Below are positions 1 to 9,000 of a stretch of DNA of 42,977 bases, piece by piece. The notes below the pieces were generated by a model that saw only the letters and a program-made list of their open reading frames with translations, made no database searches and was not told the DNA's origin. The DNA comes from SMWD01 sp051008895. Its GTDB lineage: Bacteria > Pseudomonadota > Gammaproteobacteria > Steroidobacterales > GCA-2729495. Each line of letters begins with the position of its first letter. Positions within the stretch are counted from its first letter, which is position 1. Where the stretch lies: NCBI GenBank assembly GCA_051008895.1, contig JBPCXI010000060.1, positions 1 to 42,977 on the forward strand. The letters are read 5' to 3'. Position numbers and translations under genes: made by a program.

Positions 1-3000
1 GCAACGCCGCCGCGCCCGCCGCCGCCGGTATTGCCGACAGCCGCAAACCCGGGTCGGCCGCTACCGACTCCAGCACCCGCACGTAATAATCACCCAGCGA
101 CACCATCGTCGCTGCGTCGAACAGGTCAGGGTCGTACGCGAATGCGAACTCCAGTTCGGCTTCGTACACGCCGACGTGGACGTTGAGATCGAACTTCGCC
201 GCATCGCTGTTGATCACCTCCTGTTCGACGGCGACGCCGGTGAGTTCGAGCGCCTGTGACGGCTGGTTGTGCACGGTCAGCATGACCTGCACGATCGGAT
301 TGCGACCTCGATCGCGCTCGGGCCGCACGGTTTCGACGATGCGTTCGAACGGCACGTCCTGGTGCGCGTATGCATCCAGCGCAACCTGCTTGACCCGCGC
401 GAGCAATTCGTCGAAGCGCGGTTCGCCGCCGACGTCGGTGCGCAGCACCAGCGTGTTGACGAAAAACCCGATCAGTCCCTCGAGCTCGGTGCGCCCGCGG
501 CCCGCGATCGGTGTGCCGACGACGATGTCCGCCGCGCCCGTGTACCGCGCCAGCACCGCGTCGAACGCCGCCAGCAAAACCATGAACATCGTGCAGCCGT
601 GTGCGGTTGCCATAGCGCCCAGCGCGCCGGTTACGCGCTGCGACAAGCGAACCCGCGACCAGGCCGCCCGCTGCGACATGACCGGCGGTCGCGGCCGGTC
701 GGTCGGCAGCGCGAGCTGTGGCGGCGCGCCGGCGAGTTGCTGCCGCCAATAGCACAGCTGCCGCTCCAGCTCACCGCCGGCGAGCCACTCGCGCTGCCAC
801 AGCGCGTAGTCCGCGTACTGCACCGCCAGTGCCGGCAATACCGGCGCCCGGCCCGCGAGGTACGCCGCGTACGCGTCGGCCAGCTCGCGGAACAGCACCG
901 CCATCGACCAGCCATCCGACACGATGTGATGCATCACCACCACCAGCGCATGCTCGTCCGCCGACAGCTGCAATACATGGACCCGCAGCAGCGGACCCGT
1001 CGCAAGGTCGAACGGGCGCGCAACCAGTTCTGCGGCACGGGCGCGCCACGAATCGGCATCCGCACGATCGAATTCGACCGGCACGACGAAGCCGTCGTGC
1101 ACGATCTGCATCGGCGCGCCGTCGACGTCGGCGAAAGTGGTCCGCAACGACTCATGACGTTCGACGAGCGCGGCGATCGCACAGGACAGCGCATCGACAT
1201 TCAGGGCGCCGTGTGTGCGCACCACCCAGTGCAAGTTGTACGCGGCGTTGTCGGGTTGGAGTTGATCGAGGAACCACAGGCGCTGCTGGGCAAATGCGAC
1301 GGGCACGTCGTTCGGCCGCCGCTCGGCGCGCAACTGCGGCACCGCAGCAGCGTTGCTATCGCGCAGCGCGTCGGCAACAACCGTCGCGAGGCCGGCCACA
1401 TTTGGCGCATCGAACATCGCGCGCAGCGGCAGGTCGACCGCGAACGCGTCGCGAATGCGGGCGACGAGCTGCGTCGCAAGCAGCGAGTGACCGCCGAGGT
1501 CAAAGAAGTCGTCATGGACGCCGACGACACGCACGCCGAGCACTTCCGCGAACAGGCCGGCCAACGCACTCTCCGTGGCGTCGCGCGGCGCGACGCCACC
1601 GCCGGCTGCTGCACCGGACCAGTCCGGCGCCGGTAGCGCGCGCCGATCCAGCTTGCCGTTCGGCGTCAGCGGCAACGCCGGCAGCGGCACGATCAGTGCC
1701 GGCACCATATAGTCGGGTAATTGCGTACGGAGGCGGCGCACGATCCTGGCCGTGTCCGGCGCGTCGTCCGCGGGAACGATATACGCGACGAGTCGACGAT
1801 TACCTGACGCACCGTCCTGCATGACGACGACGCTCGCGACGACGCCGGCGTCGTTAGCGAGTGCCGCCTCGATCTCGCCGAGCTCGATGCGGAAGCCGCG
1901 CAGCTTGACCTGACGGTCGAGCCGGCCGAGCAGTTCGAGCGACCCGTCATTGCGCCAGCGCGCGCGGTCGCCGGTGCGATATAGCCGGCCATGTTGCGCA
2001 AACGGATCCGGAACGAAGCTCAGCTCGGTCGCGGCCGCGTCATCGACATACCCGGCGCCCACGCCGGCGCCGCCGATGCACAATTCGCCCGGCACGCCGA
2101 TCGGGGTCGGCCGCAGCGAGTCGTCGCAAACGTACACTTGTGTGTTTGCAAACGGCGCGCCGATCGGCACGACCGCATTCGCTGCCAACGGCGCGTCCGC
2201 GCAAGCCGCGGTCGCATCGAACCAGGTGCTGTCGATCGCCGTCTCGGCGGTGCCGTAGGAATTGATTACGCGGCCCTGCTCGCCCACCATCGCGACGAGC
2301 TCGTTACACTCGTGCCCGTACCAGTCGTCCGAGCCGACGATGACCAGGCGCATGAATTTAAGGTCGCCCCCGGTCGCCACAACATGACGCATCAGTCCGC
2401 GAACGACCGCCGGCACGAATTCCGCGACCGATATGCGCTGATCGCGCAGCAACCGCAGCAGCGCCGGTGGCTCCAGCAGGGTCTCTTTCTGACACAGGAC
2501 GAGCTGCGCACCGGAACCAAGCGCCCTGACCCAGTCGCCGGTGAACACATCGAATGCAAGACCCGCCATCTGCAGGTGACGATCATCCGGACTGAGTTCG
2601 TAGACGTCTACCCAGGCATCGAACGCGTTGGCGAGGTTCGCCTGTGTCACGATCGCGCCCTTCGGCCGTCCCGTCGTGCCGGAAGTAAATAAAACGTACG
2701 CGGGCTGGCTTGGCGACAAGCGCCGCGGCGGTCGCGATTCGGGGCACGCTGCAATCGCGTCCACGTCGGCGTCGAGCCTCACGATAACAATATCCGTCGC
2801 TGTCGACCCATCGAACAAGCCCGCGAATCGCGTGCGAGTCATGACCGCATCGGGAACCGCGCTGTCGAGCATGTCGGCGATCCTGCGGCGCGGATAATCG
2901 GGATCGATCGGTACAAACGCGCAACCAATCTTGTGTGTCGCGAGCATCGATGCGACGGCGTCGATAGACTTGTCCATGCACACGGCAACTCGCGCGCCTG

Positions 3001-6000
3001 CGCGCAGGCCGTGCTCGAGCAGATGATTGGCCAGCCGATTCGCACGTCGCTCGAGTTCACCGTATGTTGCGCGACTCGAGTCGTCGATAATCGCGCAGGC
3101 GTCGGGCGACCGGCCCGCGTGATTTTCGAAGCGCTCGAGCACCGGGATTCCCGGCGCGATCCCGTCATCGACCTGCGCCGAAGTCAGCCGCCGCACCTCT
3201 TCCCCGGTCAGCATCGGCAGTCGGCTCAGCGCGCAATCGGATTCGTCGAGTATCGAGGCCAGCAACTGCTCGAAATGCGCTGCAATTCTCTCGATCGATG
3301 CACGGTCGAACAGGTCACGGTCGAATTCGTATACCAGTTCGAGACCGCCGGCATGCTCGCCGATCGACAGCGTCAAATCGAACGTCGACACGCCGTGATC
3401 GAGTAGCCGACCCATCGCGAACTCGACGCCGCCGACGTCCGCGCGTCGATCGGGGATCGGCGTCATGTTGAACATGACCTGGAACACCGGCGCATAACTC
3501 AGCGTTCGATCGGGCTTCAACGCCTCAACGAGTTTCTCGAACGGCAGTTGCTGATGAGCCTGCGCATCGAGCGTGACTTTTCGCACCCGCGTCAGCAGTT
3601 CCGTGAACGTCGGGTCGCCCGACAGATCCACACGCAGCGCGAGCGTGTTTATAAAGAGTCCGATCAGCCCGTCGAACTCGAGGCGCTCGCGGCCGGCGAC
3701 GGGCGTGCCGACCAGGAGATCTGTCTCGCCGGTATAGCGTTGCAGCAACACGTCGAACGCGCCAAGCATGACCATGAACAGCGTGCAGCCGCGCGAACGA
3801 CCGAACGTTCTCAATGCCTCTGTTTGCCGGCCGTCGATCTGCCGCCACAACCAGCCGCCGCGAAAGCGTTGCTCGGCGGCACGCGGCCGGTCGGTCGGCA
3901 GTTCGAGCGCCGGTGGCGCACCGGCCAGTTGCCGCATCCAGTATTCGAGCGCGGTTGCGAGTTCACGGTCCCGGCGGGGATCGCGTTGCCAGGCCGCGAA
4001 ATCCGCGTATTGATGCTCGAGCGGCGGCAGCTCCGGCGCACGACGATCCGCGATCGCGCCATACAGATCCGCGAGCTCCCCGAACAGAACGCCGTTCGAC
4101 ACGCCGTCGCTGACGATATGGTGAACGACGATCACGAGCCGGCTTTTGCCGGGCGCGTAGTGCTCGAGGTGCACGCGCAACAAAGGTCCTTGCTCAAGAT
4201 CGAACGGTTCGGCCGCGATCCGCCACAAATCATCGCGCAGCGCATCAGCGCCGAGTCCCGTGCGGTCCGTCTCGACGATTGCCACCGCGGCGTCGCTGCT
4301 GACGCGCTGCCGCGGCTGGCCGCCGCGTGACGGAAACGTCGTGCGCAAACTCTCGTGGCGGGCGACGAGTTGATCCAGCGCGCGCTGCATGATGCCGGCA
4401 TCCACATCACCCGACAGGTCGATCGTAAAGGCGATGTTGTATGCCGGACTGTCCGGATCGAGTTCATTCAGGAACCACAGCCGTTCCTGTCCGTATGACA
4501 GCGGTGCATCCTCGCCACGATTGACGCGCGGGATCGTCGTCGCAACGCGTTTCGCCGCCGCGGCCTCGTCGCGCAACCGGTCGATTTTCGCAGCGAGCGT
4601 CGCGACCGTGGGCTCGTCGAACAGGTCTCGCAGCCCGATGTCGACTTGAAACTCGATGCGCAGCCGCGCCAGCAGGCGAGCGGCAGACAAGGAATGCCCG
4701 CCGGCCGCGAAAAAGTCATCGTCCCTGCCGACGCGCTCGAGACCGATGACCTCGCACCAGATTTCGGCGACCCGCAGCTCCGTGTCTCCGTGCGGCGGCG
4801 CGTAGGCGCCCGCCACCACGACCGCACTCAAGTCCTCGGGCTGCGGGGCCGGCAGCTGTCGGCGGTCGATCTTGCCGGTCGGAGTCAGTGGCATTTCGTC
4901 GAGCAGCACAAACCCGCTCGGCACCATGAAATCCGGCAGCCCCGCAAGCAACGCACGACGCAACGCCGCGCGCAGCTCATCCGGTCGCGTATCCCCGCTG
5001 TCGGCGACGATCCAGGCGACGAGCATCGGCGTCCCGGCTTCATCTTCGCGAATATCAACGGCCGCGCGCTCGATCTGCGGTTGAGCACCAAGCGCGTTCT
5101 CAACTTCGCCGAACTCGATGCGGAAGCCGCGGAGCTTGATCTGCTGATCGAGCCGCCCAAGGCATTCGATGTTGCCGTCCGGTCGCCAGCGCGCGAGATC
5201 ACCGGTCCGATAAAGCGTCTCACCATCGATGAACGGATCCGACACGAATTTTTCGGCGGTCAGATCGTCGCGCTCCCAGTAACCCGCGCCGAGACCGACA
5301 CCGCCGACATAGAGCTCGCCGATAACGCCCGGGGGAACCGGGTTCATTGCCGTATCGAGAATTAGTGTGCGGACGTTTGCGATCGGCCGACCGATCGGCA
5401 CGCGCGTCAAGGTTGGATCCCAATCACGGGTGTCGTAGCAGGTCGCGTCCCAGATCTCGGACGTACCGTACGTGTTAAGCAACGCCGCGCCGGGTGCAGC
5501 GATCCTGAAGCGCTCCAGCAACGTCGGCTGCAGCGGTTCACCGCTGGTAATCCATGTCTTCAGCGCCGGCAGTCGCGTGCCGAGCTCCGGTTCGGTGTCG
5601 AGCAGCGCGGCGAGCAGCGACGGCACGACAACGACATGACTGACACGCCTGCCGTGCGCAAGACCGTCGATCAGCAGCTGCGGATCGCGCAGCGTATCCT
5701 CGGACAGTACCTTCACGGCCGCGCCGTGCAGCAGCGCGCCGAATACCTCCCAGACGGAGTCGACGAAATTCGGGCTCGTCCTCAGCACAAAACAATCGTC
5801 AGCGGCAAATTCGAATTCCTGCCACATCCACGCACAACGATTGACGGCGCCGCGGTGCAGGCCTATCGAGCCCTTGGGTCGACCCGTCGACCCGGACGTA
5901 TACAACACATAGGCGGGATCGTCGGGACGACCGGGAGTCGAAAAAGTGTCGTCGCCATGTGACGCGAAGTCGAAGCGGTCGAGACGCACGATCCTGATAT

Positions 6001-9000
6001 CGGAATCGAACGTCGCGGCAGCCTCGCCCATCGTCAACAAGACGCCGATGCGCGTGTCGCGCGCGATGAATTCGAGACGCGTGTCCGGATACGCTGGATC
6101 GAGTGGTACGTATGCGGCGCCTGCTTTGAGTACCGCGAGCATCGAAACGACGAGTTCCGGCGAGCGCGGAACGGAAACACCGACCAGGTCCCCGGCCGCG
6201 ACACCGAGATCGCGCAAATGCGCGGCCAGCCGACCCGCGCGGCGATCCAGTTCGCTGTAGCTAAGCTCGTGTATATCGGCAGAGCCAGGCGCGCACTCAC
6301 TGACGACGGCGATCGCTGTCGGGGTGCGCCGCGCCTGCGACTCGAACAGCGCATGCAGCGTCGCATCCTCGGGATACGTCGCCGCGGTGTCGTTCCAGTC
6401 GCGGAGCACCTGCCGTGCAGTGTCGTCGTCCAGCAGCGGCAGGTCCGCGATCGGCGTGTCCGGTCGTCGACTTACGACATCCAGCCAGCGCGTGAGTTGC
6501 GCCGGAAACGCGTCGGCGACGCCGCGCTCGAACAGGCCGCACGCGTAACCGAAGTATCCGTCGATCGGCGCGCCTTGCCCGAGATCGGATAGCGACAGCT
6601 CGAGGTCCCAGTAAGATCCGCGCTCGGAGGGCCACGTCGTCAGACCGAAGTCGACGTCACCGCCGCTTACCACCGCCTGGCGTCCGGACTCGAACAGGAA
6701 CAGTAGTTGAAACAGCGGATGCCGACCGAATCGTCGCTGCGGAGCGACCGCCTCGACCACGCTTTCGAACGGCGCGGTGCTGTTTTGAAACGCCGCCAGC
6801 GACGTCCCGCGCTCCGCGCGCAGTAGCTCGCCGAACGACGCGCCCGGCGGGACGCCGGTTCGAAACACGACGTTGTTGACCATGCAGCCGACGATGTCCC
6901 GGGTCGCGTTCGCGTCCCGGCAGGTAACCGGCGAACCGATCGGGATATCGGCCTCCTCGGCATAGCGATACAGCAACCCGCGAGTCGCGGCGAGCAGCGT
7001 CATGAATAACGTCGCGCCCGACTCGCGCGCCAGCGCACGTAATCGATCCGCAAGGATCGCGTCGATCGATACCGGCAGTTGTCGCTGGCGCCGTCCTGCC
7101 GCCGGCTCGGCGGCGTGCCGCGGCAAGCCCACGGTGTCGCTGATGCCGCTCAGCGCACCGCGCCAGTATTGCAGCTGCCGCGCCAGCGCGTCGTCGTCGA
7201 AATCCGCCCGCTGGCGGGTCGCGAAGTCGTGGTACTGCATCGCTGCAGGCACTGCGGCCGGGACGCCGGTCAGTTCGCCCGCATAGAAGCCGGCGAGTTC
7301 GTCGCGCAAAACCCGAATCGACAGGCCGTCGGCAATGATGTGGTGCGCGTCGACAACGAGAAAGGCGCGGTCGGATGCGCTTCGATACAGCGTCCCGACG
7401 ATGAGCGGCCCGGTCGACAGATCGTAGTCCCGGTCTCGCGATGCGCAAGCAGCCGCGGTAATTCGCATCATCGCCTGACTCGGCGAGTGCTCGCGAACGT
7501 GAATAATGTCGAGTTCGGGCCCGCTGGACGACTGCACGACCTGGCGGATCCCGTCATCGTCGCGAAACACGGTACGCAATATCGAGTGACGCTCGATAAC
7601 GGCAAACCATGCCCGGCGCAATGCGGCCTCGTCGAGATTCCCGTCGAGCGGGATGACGAACTGCTCGTTGCCACCGCCGACGCCCGGATACAGCTGCTCG
7701 AGCAACCAGAAACTTTGCTGCGGATACGACAGCGGCGCCGACGCCAGATTTATCGCCGCGTCCGCGCCGACCTCCGCACCCTGCGCGTCGGCGACGGACG
7801 CATAGCGTGCATCGACCTGCGGCCGATGATTTGCCCTCAGGTAATCCGCGAGGTCGGCAATCGTCGGCGCATCGAATATCGCGACGAGCATTACATTCGC
7901 GTCCAGCATGCGTTGCATCGCGCTGGTCAGACGCACTGCGGCGATCGAATCGCCGCCGAGGTCGAAGAAATTCTCCGTGCGGCCGATTGCATCTTGCGCC
8001 AGGACTTCCTGCCAGAGGTTCGCGAGATCACGCTCGAGCGCGCTCTGATAGTCGGGCGGCAGGAGCTCCTCATTGCGACGGCGAACCGGGTCCGGCAACG
8101 CGCGCCGGTCGAGTTTGCCGCTCGGCAGGCGCGGCATCTCGCGCAACGTGACCCAATCCGTCGGCACCATGTAGTCGGGCAACTGCCCCGCGAGCCAATC
8201 GCGTATGTCGCGCGCGCCGTCCAGGGCTGACGACAACGCCCGATGCAACGGCGTCGACCCCGTCGACGTCTCGGCATACGCGGACGCATAGGAATAACTG
8301 TCTCGATTCCCGTCCACGCGCCGAATCTCGGTCGCGATGCGATAGTCAGGGTGCACCCCGTCGCTCGCGGTCGCGAGCCACTCGCTGGCCAGCAGGTCCC
8401 CGGCGACAACGTCCACGCCGATGCGCTCACCGGTATCGCCGAGCGGAAAAAATGCGGGCAGCCAGGCCTGCTGATTCCGCAGATAGTCGATCGACTGATC
8501 GCCCGTTGTCGTCACCACGGTCCACAGCACGAAGCCGTCGACGCGCCCGTCGCGACGTATTTCGAATTCGGCGCCGCCCGACGAGTCGACCGGCAACGCG
8601 CGGGCGAAATCCAGATCCTCGAATACGTGGGTGTCGGACACGACTGCGTCGGCCGGGAGATTGCGTATGCACAAACGCACGTCGAAACGCCGGCCAAACT
8701 TGGCGAATACCCGCTCCGCATAGTCCGCCGCGAGCGGGCTGAACCGCGGCTGCGTAGCGACCGATTGCGGCAATTCGACAGCCGCAATCATCGTGGTGCA
8801 ACGCGCCGGAATCGGCACGCAACCCGCGGCGAAAAACCGTCGCGCAGAATTCCAGACGGTCGCGATGCCGTCCGCACCGCCGATATTCCCGATGATGCCC
8901 TGCGTGCAGACGTCGACGGATTCCGGCAACCGCAGGCTCGTCATGTCGCCGCTGATGACCTCTATCGTGTCGGTGAGCCCCCGATCGGCGACCAGTGCCC

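Noticed and set aside
269..1636. Long plus-strand open frame opposite the NRPS
   Set aside because: It is Arg/His-rich with no recognisable domain and lies antisense to a clear condensation domain; GC-rich coding DNA gives such shadows.
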